A stretch of 36,163 nt of DNA from Bacteroidia bacterium (lineage in GTDB: Bacteria; Bacteroidota; Bacteroidia; Bacteroidales; GWF2-35-48), in assembly GCA_016212695.1 (NCBI GenBank), contig JACREX010000035.1, positions 1-36,163 on the forward strand, written 5' to 3'. Under the pieces are notes generated by a model, which worked only from the letters and a program-made list of their open reading frames with translations, did no database searches and was not told the origin of the DNA. Of the stretch, positions 8,812 to 17,973 are shown in pieces (positions within the stretch are counted from its first letter, which is position 1; each line of letters begins with the position of its first letter). Position numbers and translations under genes: made by a program.

Positions 8812-10872
8812 TTAATTATAGGTTGGAAGGAATGAGTATTCCTTAGAATAATAAAGCATCTGCTCCATAAAATTATTCGGGTATTCAATTTTTACATCAA
8901 CGATTTTATCACCCTGCATAACGGGTTTGAAAACCGGGTTAATAAAACCACCATACGGTGCAAGTTTAAGTTTCTCGTAGCGGGTTTTAACCTCCTTATG
9001 CAGTTCCGGGTCAACTTTCACAGCATAAGATTCGACCAGATTTTTGCCGGTTTCAAAATCTCCTTCCGATTTGATCCGTTGCGCCTCTTTCAGCAAATCG
9101 CCGAATAATACACGGAGTTTATTATAATCGTTAACTACATAAAACGTCTTTCCTTCTTTAACTTTCTTTTCTATCACTTTTTCTTTTTCGCCTTTTTCGT
9201 AACACCATTTTGCAATCAACTGGCGGTTTCTCATATGAGCCTGCTGAATGTCTTTTCCGGGTTCCACCCTTGTCAACTGCGTCATCATCCCGTTGCGGAC
9301 ATAATTGTTGTATTCCGCTTTGGCAACATTGAGATTTGGCATAACGCCTATTTCTACCATTTTCTGATCCATCATATAATATAATGCAAACAGATCGGCA
9401 CGCGCTTCTTCGAGAACGGAATGATAATTTTTCAACGCATCTGCGCTGACGCCGGGCAACATCTGGCCTGAACCATGCCCGAGGCATTCATGTAAATCCG
9501 TATGAATATTTCCTGCCATAGCGCCGTACTTTTCCTGCAGTTCGCGTTCTTCTTTTGTAAAACAGAACTCTTCCAGAAAACCATTGCCAATGGATGCCTG
9601 ATCATAAGAATAAGTGATATTGTCCATAGTGACTGATTTGGAACCGTGTTCTTTTCTGATCCAGTCGGCATTTGGCAGGTTTATCCCGATCGGCGTCGAA
9701 GGGTCGCAATCGCCTCCTAATTGTGCAACGGTTATTACTTTTGCGGTAACGCCCTTAACTTCTTTTTTCTTAAACCGGGAATCCACCGGGGAATGATCTT
9801 CGAACCACTGCGCATTGCCGCTGATAGTGACAGCACGTTTTGTAGCTTCAATATCCTTGAAATTCACAACCGATTCCCATGTAGCTTTTAATGCCAGCGG
9901 GTCGCCGTACACCTCGATAAAACCGTTCACATAATCAATGTGAGAATCATTGTCTTTTGCCCATTTAATGTTATAATCATCCCATGTTTTAAGATCGCCG
10001 GTCTTGTAATATTCAATAAGTTTTTGCAGGTGCTCTTTTTGTTTTTCATTTTCAGAAACCGCTACCGCTTTTTCGAGCCAGTAAACGATCTTTTCAATAG
10101 CGGCGCCATACATACCGCTAACTTTATAAACCTTTTCAGATATTTTACCTTTTCCCTTTACGAGTTTTGAATTCAAACCATAAGAGATCGGTTCCTTCTC
10201 CTCTTTTTTCATCATTTTTTTATAAAAATTTTCGGCCTCTTTTTGTGTGAGACCCTCATAAAAATTACTTGCCGAAGCAGCGATCATGTCAACACCCTGA
10301 GCCTGATTAACCCGCTTTGCAAACAGGGTTGCATCGAACATCACGGGTGTTAATTTCTTTACCAGATCGTCAACGGTTTCGCCTTTTTCGAGAGGGAACC
10401 TGGCATCTTTGGAATTCTTCACTAATTCTACAAAATATTCTTTTGAAAATTCCGGCACAAATTTATCGTTTGAATAATGGTGATGAATGCCGTTAGAAAA
10501 CCAAACCTGTTTTGTATAAACGATAAACTTTTTCCAATCTTCAGAATTTTTATCGCCTGTGTAACAATCAATGATTGCTTCTAGTGTACGGCGAATGCAC
10601 AGGTTGTGTTTGAAATTCTGGTCCCAGGTAATATCGCGTCCGCAAAGGGCCGCCTGGCTCAGGTAATAAATCAGCTCTTTCTGCTTAACCGAAAGGCTGT
10701 CGAAACCCGGCACCTTATAACGCAATAATTTCATGTCGGCAACCTGTTCGGCAAGATATTTGAAATCATCTTTCGGCGGCTGCGCCTTGTTTTCTGTCTG
10801 CTCCTTATTACCGGAGCAGCACGATAAAATTATGATGCTCATGGCTGCAAGTGTTAAAATTTTCCAATTCAT
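8812..10872 (-). CDS. Peptidase family M49 (dipeptidyl-peptidase III-like) lipoprotein
   Basis: 686 aa. The N-terminus is a lipoprotein signal (IIILSCCSG), so the protein is probably anchored in the envelope. The M49 zinc motif HECLGH is at 461-466, within LHECLGHGSGQ, followed by EEARAD at 488-493. These correspond to the HExxGH and EExRAE/D signatures of dipeptidyl-peptidase III, in which two His and the second-motif Glu bind zinc. The family removes dipeptides from peptide N-termini. It is the last gene of the leftward set starting at the AMP nucleosidase, 27 bp after the preceding lipoprotein gene, which suggests co-transcription. Bacteroidota M49 proteins are sometimes annotated as dihydrofolate reductase; nothing here supports that activity. 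Confidence 0.94.
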   Translation of the reverse strand: MNWKILTLAAMSIIILSCCSGNKEQTENKAQPPKDDFKYLAEQVADMKLLRYKVPGFDSLSVKQKELIYYLSQAALCGRDITWDQNFKHNLCIRRTLEAIIDCYTGDKNSEDWKKFIVYTKQVWFSNGIHHHYSNDKFVPEFSKEYFVELVKNSKDARFPLEKGETVDDLVKKLTPVMFDATLFAKRVNQAQGVDMIAASASNFYEGLTQKEAENFYKKMMKKEEKEPISYGLNSKLVKGKGKISEKVYKVSGMYGAAIEKIVYWLEKAVAVSENEKQKEHLQKLIEYYKTGDLKTWDDYNIKWAKDNDSHIDYVNGFIEVYGDPLALKATWESVVNFKDIEATKRAVTISGNAQWFEDHSPVDSRFKKKEVKGVTAKVITVAQLGGDCDPSTPIGINLPNADWIRKEHGSKSVTMDNITYSYDQASIGNGFLEEFCFTKEERELQEKYGAMAGNIHTDLHECLGHGSGQMLPGVSADALKNYHSVLEEARADLFALYYMMDQKMVEIGVMPNLNVAKAEYNNYVRNGMMTQLTRVEPGKDIQQAHMRNRQLIAKWCYEKGEKEKVIEKKVKEGKTFYVVNDYNKLRVLFGDLLKEAQRIKSEGDFETGKNLVESYAVKVDPELHKEVKTRYEKLKLAPYGGFINPVFKPVMQGDKIVDVKIEYPNNFMEQMLYYSKEYSFLPTYN

Positions 10873-10899
10873 TTTTTTTGATTTATTTTCAACAATTTA

Positions 10900-12015
10900 T
10901 TAATTCCGACTATTCATCCAATTGATTATTTCAGGGTATAACCCTTCAATATTCTCAGGATTTTTTTCATAAAGTTCCAGCAGTTTTTTATCGAATTCAC
11001 TGAATTTTGTGAACCCGCGATAATTCACCATCATGTCAACGGTTTTATTATTGACTGCATCAAAATCGTCTTTTAAATAATTATCTTTCAGATACAAGCT
11101 GAAAACCGCCCATGTCATATATTCATTAAACGTCATCTGTGTATTGTCATATCCCTGTTTGCCATTATTCCATGCATTCAAATCCCGCATGGCGGTTTTG
11201 ATCTGTTTTTTAAACTTTTCTGAAACAGGATTCACATAGTTATGATCAATTTCTGTAAATACAACCCGCGCATATAGTCCCTGGAAAACTTCAGGTTTAT
11301 ATCTGGAGGTATCGCGTTCCGCATCAGAAACGAACATGATACATTCGATGAAATCTTTGTCCATAACCCGCGAAGTAGAGTGCGATCCATAAATCAGCGG
11401 AGATACAACAATTTTATAACTGTTATATTTATTTGAAAATTTGTTTTCGAGCCATGCCCACATCCGGTTTAACGACAGCAACTTTTTTATATTAGCGATC
11501 ACCTGCTGATAATACTCTTTATGAAATTCATAAAATCTTTTGTATTTACTTTCTTTTGCAAAATCTTCCCATAAATCCAGATCCGCTCCGATGGTATGAA
11601 TACCGTGCAGGTTTTTATAATTGTTTGTTACAATTTTATCATTGCTGAATTCGTAACCATACGCATTATCCCGTTCTTCAAAATAATACTGGTAATCTTT
11701 TTTAACTTTTTTATTCAGTTTCAGAATCAGCGGGTGCGTTGTGTATGCTGCAAAATAATTACGCACTTCATTATAATAATTTTTCTTTTTGTTCACCATC
11801 CATGGGTGTTTCTGTCCATTCTCCGAAAGGGCGTAGGCGACATTCACCAATTCGAAAATTTCAGGCGTTTCAACAGTAAACTGATGATCCTGCGATTTGA
11901 TATACGCATCAGTAAATTTAACTTTCGGATGAAAAAGAAAATAGGCAACCTGGCAGGAGGAAAATAAAAAAATCAAAAGCCCGAATACGGCAACACCCAA
12001 CCTGTTTTTTTTCAT
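10900..12015 (-). CDS. Lipoprotein resembling DUF4932-type proteins, with altered HExxH-like motif
   Basis: 371 aa. The signal peptide ends in a lipobox-like LFSSC (Cys21). The body is rich in Tyr, Lys and Asn. Near residues 254-263 is TEIDHNYVNP, and near 298-303 NEYMTW. From memory these resemble the HEFxHxxVNP and downstream Glu motifs of DUF4932-type proteins, but the first His is Thr here. The family assignment is tentative and the function unknown. The start codon overlaps the holA stop by one base (TAATG), a layout typical of translational coupling, and M49 follows 27 bp downstream, so it is firmly within this operon. Confidence 0.75.
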   Translation of the reverse strand: MKKNRLGVAVFGLLIFLFSSCQVAYFLFHPKVKFTDAYIKSQDHQFTVETPEIFELVNVAYALSENGQKHPWMVNKKKNYYNEVRNYFAAYTTHPLILKLNKKVKKDYQYYFEERDNAYGYEFSNDKIVTNNYKNLHGIHTIGADLDLWEDFAKESKYKRFYEFHKEYYQQVIANIKKLLSLNRMWAWLENKFSNKYNSYKIVVSPLIYGSHSTSRVMDKDFIECIMFVSDAERDTSRYKPEVFQGLYARVVFTEIDHNYVNPVSEKFKKQIKTAMRDLNAWNNGKQGYDNTQMTFNEYMTWAVFSLYLKDNYLKDDFDAVNNKTVDMMVNYRGFTKFSEFDKKLLELYEKNPENIEGLYPEIINWMNSRN

Positions 12016-13040
12016 TAATGTATGATTTTATAAACTAATTCTTTCATCAGCCCGAGGTCGGAAGTTGAAATATTATCAACGCCTTTTGATTTCATATCAT
12101 ATTCACGCAATATAGAAATCACATCAATGGTTTTTGCATAACTGTAATTTTTGGCGGCGGTTTTATATTCGCTCAGAAAAAAAGGATGGATGCCCAACAG
12201 GGATGCAACATTTTTATTATCGGACTTATCAGGCAAAGAGTGATAAATCAAAATCCGGTTGAAGTGCATAAAAACAGCGGTCATTGTTTTTACCAGAGGA
12301 TACTCATTCGGATTTTTACTGAAGTGGTTTATGATCCGGTTTGCTTTCAGTGCATCCTTTACGGATAAAGCGGAATTCAATTCAAAAACATTGTAATCTT
12401 TACTGATCCCGATATTTTTCTCTATATGATCAGGTGTGATTTCTTTAAATCCTGCAGGAAGCGTAATGATCAGCTTCTCTAATTCGTTCACAATCTTTCC
12501 CAGGTCGTTTCCTAAAAAATCTGCGAGCAGTTGGCTGGCCATGGGGGATATTGTATAGCTATCTTTTTTCAGGAACGAAGTTATCCAGCCTGGGACCTGG
12601 TTATCATAGATTTTTTTTGAATCAAAGAGTACCCCGTTTTTTTCGATTGCCTTTCCGATTTTTTTACGCCCGTCAATCTTATCATATTTATAATTAATAA
12701 CTAAGATGGTTGATTTCATCGGGTTTTCAACATAATAAATCAGGTCGTCTTCAAGTTTTTTGATGTTCTGGGCTTCTTTAACCACAACCACCTGATAGTT
12801 CGACATCATCGGATAACGTCTGGCCAGGTTAATGACCGCCGCTGCATTTTCCATGTCTTTCCCATATACGATGGTCTGGTTAAAATCACGTTCGTCTGGC
12901 GACAATACATTATTAATAATATATTCAGTAATTTTATCAATAAAATAAGGTTCTTCACCCATCAGGAAATAAACCGGTTTATAAATCTTTTTTTGAATAT
13001 CGGCTATTATCTGTTCGTATGTGATTTTATCGCTTGCCAT
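12015..13040 (-). CDS. holA: DNA polymerase III subunit delta
   Basis: 341 aa, the family's usual length. The delta subunit is part of the clamp loader and opens the sliding clamp. Visible features are the N-terminal KPVYFLMGEEPYFID (about 21-35), a region corresponding to the degenerate AAA+ core with LVINYKYDKIDGRKK, LADFLGNDLGKIVNELEKL (about 168-186), and a C-terminal helical domain with LLGIHPFF. As is usual for delta, there is no functional Walker A motif. It is 29 bp downstream of the AMP nucleosidase gene and overlaps the next lipoprotein start by one base. Confidence 0.93.
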   Translation of the reverse strand: MASDKITYEQIIADIQKKIYKPVYFLMGEEPYFIDKITEYIINNVLSPDERDFNQTIVYGKDMENAAAVINLARRYPMMSNYQVVVVKEAQNIKKLEDDLIYYVENPMKSTILVINYKYDKIDGRKKIGKAIEKNGVLFDSKKIYDNQVPGWITSFLKKDSYTISPMASQLLADFLGNDLGKIVNELEKLIITLPAGFKEITPDHIEKNIGISKDYNVFELNSALSVKDALKANRIINHFSKNPNEYPLVKTMTAVFMHFNRILIYHSLPDKSDNKNVASLLGIHPFFLSEYKTAAKNYSYAKTIDVISILREYDMKSKGVDNISTSDLGLMKELVYKIIH

Positions 13041-13069
13041 AGAAAAAACAGCAGTTTAAGTGAATAAAA

Positions 13070-13837
13070 TTAAAATTTCAAGTGTTTGACAGACTGCCCG
13101 TTTTCAATGATTTCACGCAGCGAAACAATACCGATTTTGATATGATCTTCAACATATTGCGCCGTAACTTTTTTATCGCTTTCACTGGTTTTTATTCCTT
13201 CTGCAATCATAGGCTGATCGGATACTAATAAAAGGGCGCCGCTGGGTATCTCGTTATAAAAACCAACGATAAAAATAGTGGCGGTTTCCATATCAATAGC
13301 CATGGCGTGGGTTTTTTCAAGATATTTTTTAAAACGCTCGTCCCATTCCCAAACCCGTTTATTGGTAGTAAAAACCGTACCGGTCCAATAATCGCGGTGA
13401 GAGTCGCGGATTGCGGAAGAGACTGCGCGCTGCAGGTTAAATGCGGGCAATGCCGGAATTTCAGGCGGAAGATAGTCGTTAGAAGTACCTTCGCTCCGGA
13501 TGGCCGCTATGGGTAAAATAAGATCGCCCAGCGCATTTTTCTTTTTCAGACCGCCGCATTTGCCAAGAAATAAAACCGCCTTTGGGTGAATAGCGCTTAA
13601 CAGATCCATCATTAATGCAGCATTCGGGCTGCCAATCCCGAAATTGATCAATGTAATACCATTTGCGGCAACGCTGGGCATCGGGTACCCGGTAATAATC
13701 GGAGCATTATACCATTGTGAAAACAAGTCAAGATAATGATTGAAGTTTGTCAGCAAAATGTGTTGTGTAAAGTCTTTCAATGGCCTTCCGGTATAACGGG
13801 GCAGCCAGTTTTCAACAATTTCTTCTTTAGTTTTCAT
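13070..13837 (-). CDS. amn: AMP nucleosidase (Bacteroidota type)
   Basis: 255 aa from the chosen start. It belongs to the nucleoside phosphorylase fold family; AMP nucleosidase hydrolyses AMP to adenine and ribose-5-phosphate. Signatures are NFGIGSPNAALMMDLL, VLFLGKCGGLKKKN, and AIDMETATIFIVGFYN, the last being the conserved ribose-binding Met-Glu region. A late SDQP segment carries an Asp like the base-binding Asp of the family. The track start at 13861 adds MSKHNLIF. I prefer ATG 13837 (MKTKEEIVENW) because a TATTTTTG box at 13866-13859 would place transcription start at about 13852, downstream of the longer start. It is the first gene of the amn-holA-lipoprotein-M49 set. MTA/SAH nucleosidase is the main alternative, but the N-terminus and IAAIRSEGTS look like the AMP enzyme. 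Confidence 0.85.
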   Translation of the reverse strand: MKTKEEIVENWLPRYTGRPLKDFTQHILLTNFNHYLDLFSQWYNAPIITGYPMPSVAANGITLINFGIGSPNAALMMDLLSAIHPKAVLFLGKCGGLKKKNALGDLILPIAAIRSEGTSNDYLPPEIPALPAFNLQRAVSSAIRDSHRDYWTGTVFTTNKRVWEWDERFKKYLEKTHAMAIDMETATIFIVGFYNEIPSGALLLVSDQPMIAEGIKTSESDKKVTAQYVEDHIKIGIVSLREIIENGQSVKHLKF

Positions 13838-13946
13838 GAAAATTAAATTATGTTTTGACAAAAATATCTAATTTTATCAAAAATCATTTCACAGGGTTTC
13901 TGATTTATAAAATATCTATTAACAGGGTTATCCGGGCTTTAAATAT

Positions 13947-14399
13947 ATGGAAAAGCTGAATTTGCCGGAGTATTCTTTCAAAATTAAACAGGAAGACAAC
14001 CGATATCTCATTTTTGATGAAATCAGGAAAAAATTTGTTGCACTTACGCCTGAAGAATGGGTGCGGCAGAACATAGTTCAATTTCTTATACAGGGAAAAA
14101 ATTTCCCGCGATCCCTTATCGCAGTTGAAACCTCTATTACTGTTAACCAACTTGAAAAACGCTGCGATGCCGTGCTGTTTAACAATTCTGCAAAACCTGT
14201 AATGATTGTTGAGTGCAAGGCCCCGACTGTAAAATTATCGCAGGAAACTTTTAATCAGATTGCAACATACAATATTAAACTGCGGGTTGATTATTTACTT
14301 GTTACCAACGGAAAGTCGCACTATTGCTGCAGGATGGATTATGAGAATAATTCGTATTCGTTTTTGAAAGAGATTCCCTCGTATGAGGAGGTGGTATAG
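13947..14399 (+). CDS. HsdR N-terminal domain-like protein (stand-alone PD-(D/E)XK fold)
   Basis: 150 aa. It resembles the N-terminal nuclease domain of type I restriction HsdR subunits (HSDR_N_2 type), which occurs as a free-standing small protein in many Bacteroidota. The PD-(D/E)XK core is visible: Asp in KRCDAVLF, then about 15 residues later VMIVECKAP with the ExK pair, followed by a helix (QETFNQIATYN) and VDYLLVTNGKSHYCCRM. There are no helicase, HsdM or HsdS genes nearby, so this is not a restriction system. It is divergent from amn with a 109-bp shared upstream region. Function unknown; nucleic-acid cleavage or binding is a fold-based inference. Confidence 0.88.
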   Translation: MEKLNLPEYSFKIKQEDNRYLIFDEIRKKFVALTPEEWVRQNIVQFLIQGKNFPRSLIAVETSITVNQLEKRCDAVLFNNSAKPVMIVECKAPTVKLSQETFNQIATYNIKLRVDYLLVTNGKSHYCCRMDYENNSYSFLKEIPSYEEVV

Positions 14400-14403
14400 A
14401 TTG

Positions 14404-14445
14404 GATGCAGGAAGCAGGGTATCGGGTGCTGGGTGCTGGGTGCAG
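14404..14445. repeat. 7-bp-period array, GGTGCTG family, six units
   Basis: Six in-phase heptamers: gatgcag, gaagcag, ggtatcg, ggtgctg, ggtgctg, ggtgcag. Only the central copies are near-identical; the outer ones are degenerate but keep the phase. The array occupies much of the 81-bp gap between the convergent HsdR_N-like and GNAT genes. Confidence 0.8.
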
Positions 14446-14480
14446 TGGGAACAGGGGTTTGTGCTTATGAAAGAAGCTCA

Positions 14481-15005
14481 TTAATTTATAAGTTGCAGGA
14501 AATATTCACTTTTCCATTTATTGCAAACTCTTATCCAGTCTTTCTTTTCACCGGCAATTATAAATCCCTGTTTTGTAAAAAGGTCAAGGCTTGATTTATT
14601 ATCGGTTGTAATATTGCAATACAGTTGATGCAGCATCAGGGTATTAAAACAATAATTAATTATTATATTCAGCGCTTCTGACGCAAAATTTTTCCGGCGA
14701 TCGTTTTTATCATATACAAGGATCCCTATGCCCACCCTGCTGTGAAAGGGTTCGAAATCGAAAAGGTCAATGGCGCCAACGGTTTTATTTTTTTCATTCT
14801 CCACAATCATCAGCCGCAATTGTTTTGCTTCATACAAATCAAGATGTGAATTCTCAAGATATTTTTTGAGTGTGTATTTTGAAAATGGAACCAATGTGTT
14901 GCTAACCTCCCATAAAGATCGGTCATTTTCCCATTCATAAAGCAAATCCATATCTTCAGGCTCAATTGCCCTGAGTTTTATCTTATCGTTTTCCAGAATC
15001 AGCAT
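14481..15005 (-). CDS. GNAT family N-acetyltransferase
   Basis: 174 aa from ATG 15005 (MLILENDKIKLRAIEPEDM). The track start at 15053 would overlap the fmt stop and add 16 residues not typical of the family. The RimJ/SpeG-like GNAT layout is visible: LRAIEPEDMDLLYEWEND at the start, the acetyl-CoA binding region around VGIGILVYDKNDRRKNFASEAL (an R/K-rich form of the Q/RxxGxG/A loop), and the late HQLYCNITTDNKSSLDLFTKQGF segment. Substrate not predictable; ribosomal protein or polyamine acetylation are family possibilities. It sits 25 bp downstream of fmt, probably in the same transcript. Confidence 0.87.
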   Translation of the reverse strand: MLILENDKIKLRAIEPEDMDLLYEWENDRSLWEVSNTLVPFSKYTLKKYLENSHLDLYEAKQLRLMIVENEKNKTVGAIDLFDFEPFHSRVGIGILVYDKNDRRKNFASEALNIIINYCFNTLMLHQLYCNITTDNKSSLDLFTKQGFIIAGEKKDWIRVCNKWKSEYFLQLIN

Positions 15006-15030
15006 AGTATTAATATAAAAAACCGCTATT

Positions 15031-16002
15031 TTACATATAAATTTTGTATTCACTTATTTTAAACCCGCGCAAAAACTCTTCTATGCTTAATCTTTTTTTA
15101 CTAGCTTGTTGCAGTGATAGAATTTTAATAAAACCGCTGTTAACCGCTATTTTTAAATATTTTTTCCCATCCGTAAGAATCATTCCTGGATGGAAACTAT
15201 GTATTTCAACTATTTTTTCAGCTTCAAAAATTTTCACTGAAACCACAATTCCGTTGTCAGAAATAAAATCAGTCCATGCCGCCGGATATGGGCTTAATCC
15301 TCTTATAAAATTATAAATATCATCAGCGGTTTTTGTCCAGTTTATTTTGCAATCTTCTTTAAAAATCTTAGGAGCGGTTTTCAGCGGTTTTTCTTCATTA
15401 ACCAATGATTTCTGATCCATTAGCGGGTAATTGCCGGAATCAATGGCATCAACGGTTTTCAAAACAAGGGTAACACCTTTTTGCATTAATTTGTCATGCA
15501 GAATTTCTGCATTATCATGATCGTCAATCGTAACGGTTTCGCAGAAAATAATTTTCCCGGTATCAATTTCCTGCTGCAGGAAAAAAGTGGTTACACCCGT
15601 TTCTTTTTCACCGTTTATTATTGCCCAGTTTATCGGGGCGGCGCCTCTGTATTGCGGAAGTAGCGAGGCATGGAGATTAATTGTTCCTTTGGGAGGCATA
15701 TTCCAAACTGCTTCCGGAAGCATTCTGAAAGCTACTACAATCTGAAGATCTGCTTTTAGTTTTTTTAACTGATCTATGAATTCCTGATTTTTTAATTTTT
15801 CCGGTTGAAAAACCGCTAAATTATTTTCGACCGCATATTTTTTTACAGGCGATTGCTCGATTTGCCGACCTCTTCCGGCGGGTTTATCAGGAGCCGTCAC
15901 AACGCCAACCACATTATACCCATTCTCAACCAAAGCTTTCAGCGGGTCTACTGCAAACTCCGGGGTTCCCATGAACACTAATCTTAATTTACGATTCTGC
16001 AT
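15031..16002 (-). CDS. fmt: Methionyl-tRNA formyltransferase
   Basis: 323 aa, the usual length. It formylates initiator Met-tRNA with 10-formyl-tetrahydrofolate. Signatures are RLVFMGTPEFAVDPLKAL at the start, PDKPAGRGR (about 39-47), the formyl-transferase core INLHASLLPQYRGAAPINWA with the catalytic His, and EIDTGKI with the catalytic Asp. The C-terminal tRNA-binding domain follows (SPYPAAWTDF). dnaA lies upstream on the same strand but a strong terminator separates the two, so fmt is probably transcribed from its own promoter. GNAT follows downstream. Confidence 0.97.
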   Translation of the reverse strand: MQNRKLRLVFMGTPEFAVDPLKALVENGYNVVGVVTAPDKPAGRGRQIEQSPVKKYAVENNLAVFQPEKLKNQEFIDQLKKLKADLQIVVAFRMLPEAVWNMPPKGTINLHASLLPQYRGAAPINWAIINGEKETGVTTFFLQQEIDTGKIIFCETVTIDDHDNAEILHDKLMQKGVTLVLKTVDAIDSGNYPLMDQKSLVNEEKPLKTAPKIFKEDCKINWTKTADDIYNFIRGLSPYPAAWTDFISDNGIVVSVKIFEAEKIVEIHSFHPGMILTDGKKYLKIAVNSGFIKILSLQQASKKRLSIEEFLRGFKISEYKIYM

Positions 16003-16014
16003 AGATTCATAAGT

Positions 16015-16051
16015 AAAAAAACAGGTTCCGGAATACCGCAGAACCTGTTTT
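16015..16051 (-). terminator. Rho-independent terminator of dnaA
   Basis: An 11-bp perfect stem (AAAACAGGTTC / GAACCTGTTTT) with extra CGG/CCG pairing in the loop, followed on the minus strand by a run of seven T. It starts 24 bp after the dnaA stop and lies before the fmt start. It is the clearest terminator in the window together with the tRNA-Phe one. Confidence 0.92.
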
Positions 16052-16074
16052 CATTATTTTGATTTTAAATAAAA

Positions 16075-17514
16075 TTATATTTTCAATTTATTTTCAATTT
16101 CATCAATATAAACCCTGAAGGTTTTATCCGTATCAATCAAATTGTTTACTGTTTTGCAGGCATGAAGCACGGTTGCATGATCTTTCCCTCCAATATTGGA
16201 TCCGATGGTTGCAAGGGATGCTTTGGTAAGGCTCTTTGCAAAGAACATGGCGATCTGGCGGGCTTGAACGATTTCTCGTTTTCTTGTTTTGGATGTAAAA
16301 GTATCCATAGGAAGGTTGAAATAGTCGCACACCACTTTCTGAATATAATCGATAGAAATTTCCCGTTTGGTATTTTTAACAAGTTTGTCAATCATCTGCT
16401 TTGCAAGATCCAGCGTAATCTCTTTTCTATTCAGAGTAGACTGTGCCAGCAGGGATATTAATGCACCTTCGAGTTCCCGGACATTTGTGGAAATATGTGA
16501 AGCAATATATTCGGTGACTTCAAGCGGAAGTTCGATACCGTCGTTATAGGTTTTTTTCCTGAGGATAGAAATCCTGGTTTCATAATCGGGAATCTGAAGG
16601 TCTGCAGCCAGGCCCCATTTGAATCGTGAAAGCAATCTTTGTTCCAGGCCCTGCATTTCTACCGGCGGTTTATCAGATGTGAGTATAAGTTGCTTTCCGG
16701 ATTGATGAAGGTGATTGAATATCTGGAAAAAGATATCCTGTGTTTTTTCTTTTCCGGCAAACTCATGAACATCATCAATGATGAGCACATCAATCATCTG
16801 GTAGAAATGAATGAAATCATTTCTGGTATTGTTGCGTGAAGCTTCTGTATATTGTGTTTGAAAATTATGCGCGGTAACATACAAGACCGTTTTGTCAGGC
16901 ATTTTTTCTTTCACTTCAATACCTATAGCCTGAGCTAAGTGTGTTTTTCCCAGGCCGGATCCGCCATAGATCAGGAGGGGATTAAATGCTGTGCCTCCAG
17001 GATTATTGGCAACCGCATACCCGGCAGATCGTGCAAGACGATTGCATTCGCCCTCAATAAAATTTGCGAATGAATATTCCGGATTCAGTTGGGGATCGAC
17101 TGTGAGCTTTTTCAAGCCGGGAATAATAAACGGATTCTTAATTCCAGGATTATCATCTATGCTAAGCGGAATGGAAACCGGTTTGTTTTTCAGTTCTTTC
17201 TTGATGTTCGCTGAACCCGGCATTTTCACAGTATATGGTTGTTTGCTGAAAAACGGATTGTTTTCCATCACAACATTATATTCAAGTTTAGCATCGGAGC
17301 CAAGTTCTTTGCACAATGTTTTCTTTAAAAGATCTATGTAGTGTTCTTCTAAATATTCATAAAAGAAAAGACTCGGCACCTGGATCGTAAGAATATTGCT
17401 TTCAAGTTTGAGAGGGATAATCGGTTCAAACCATGTTTTAAAAGTTATAGTCTGTACATTATCTTTTATTATCTGGAGACAATTATTCCATACCTCTTCA
17501 TGATTCTTACCCAT
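16075..17514 (-). CDS. dnaA: Chromosomal replication initiator protein DnaA
   Basis: 479 aa, normal for Bacteroidota. Domain I is at 1-80 (HEEVWNNCLQIIKDNV, FKTWFEPIIPLKL), then a variable linker to about 140. The AAA+ domain has Walker A GGSGLGKTH (184-192), Walker B VLIIDDVH (243-250), sensor LTSDKPP, and RLLSRFKWGL containing the arginine finger region. Domain IV ends with the DnaA-box-binding signature SNIGGKDHATVLHACKTV. DnaA binds DnaA boxes and opens oriC. The gene reads leftward and ends at a strong terminator. Upstream is a 459-bp AT-rich gap that could hold oriC or autoregulatory sites. Confidence 0.99.
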   Translation of the reverse strand: MGKNHEEVWNNCLQIIKDNVQTITFKTWFEPIIPLKLESNILTIQVPSLFFYEYLEEHYIDLLKKTLCKELGSDAKLEYNVVMENNPFFSKQPYTVKMPGSANIKKELKNKPVSIPLSIDDNPGIKNPFIIPGLKKLTVDPQLNPEYSFANFIEGECNRLARSAGYAVANNPGGTAFNPLLIYGGSGLGKTHLAQAIGIEVKEKMPDKTVLYVTAHNFQTQYTEASRNNTRNDFIHFYQMIDVLIIDDVHEFAGKEKTQDIFFQIFNHLHQSGKQLILTSDKPPVEMQGLEQRLLSRFKWGLAADLQIPDYETRISILRKKTYNDGIELPLEVTEYIASHISTNVRELEGALISLLAQSTLNRKEITLDLAKQMIDKLVKNTKREISIDYIQKVVCDYFNLPMDTFTSKTRKREIVQARQIAMFFAKSLTKASLATIGSNIGGKDHATVLHACKTVNNLIDTDKTFRVYIDEIENKLKI

Positions 17515-17973
17515 TTTGTATTAATATTTTTAAAAAGTATCGTTTTTTTCTTAGTTCTTCGGACAATATTGTTATAAAAAAACTGAAAAAAAAATAATTT
17601 TACTCTTGTATATTTCAAAAAAAGTATATTCGTTTTACTGTCAGGCGAATAATTTTTTATAATTCAATATTTTTTATAACTTTTTGAATTTCTGAAAATT
17701 AACAATTCTCTGTTAATTGTCAAGTATTTCTTCAAATTATCAACAATAACCTGTTCAAAAATAGTAAATTGTTAATAACTTTGGATTTCCTGTTTTTTAA
17801 TCAAACTTAGTTTTCACAATGAAAAGAACAAGGTCGTAAATTTAATAATATCTAAATTATAAACAAATTTTATTAACAATTATTTTTATTATTTTTTAAT
17901 ATTTCTTTCAGCCTCTCTCAAATTACTGTTTAAAATCACTTATGAACAGACACTTACTGCAACTTTTAACAAA
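17515..17973. other. AT-rich gap upstream of dnaA; weak oriC candidate
   Basis: 459 bp without a credible ORF and strikingly AT-rich. It contains several 9-mers of the form TTATnAACA, one or two mismatches from the DnaA box TTATCCACA: TTATCAACA (17737-17745, plus), TTATTAACA (17778-17770, minus), TTATAAACA (17857-17865, plus) and TTATTAACA (17870-17878, plus). An inverted repeat aattaaca-N6-tgttaatt lies at 17697-17718. Such words are expected by chance in very AT-rich DNA, and no perfect DnaA box is present. Genes on both sides read the same way, so there is no divergence at this point. dnaA promoter elements should also lie here; I see only a weak TACTTTTT. Confidence 0.3.

Noticed and set aside
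13947-14399. Type I restriction system hinted by the HsdR_N-like protein
   Set aside because: No helicase, methylase or specificity gene is nearby; stand-alone versions are common in Bacteroidota.
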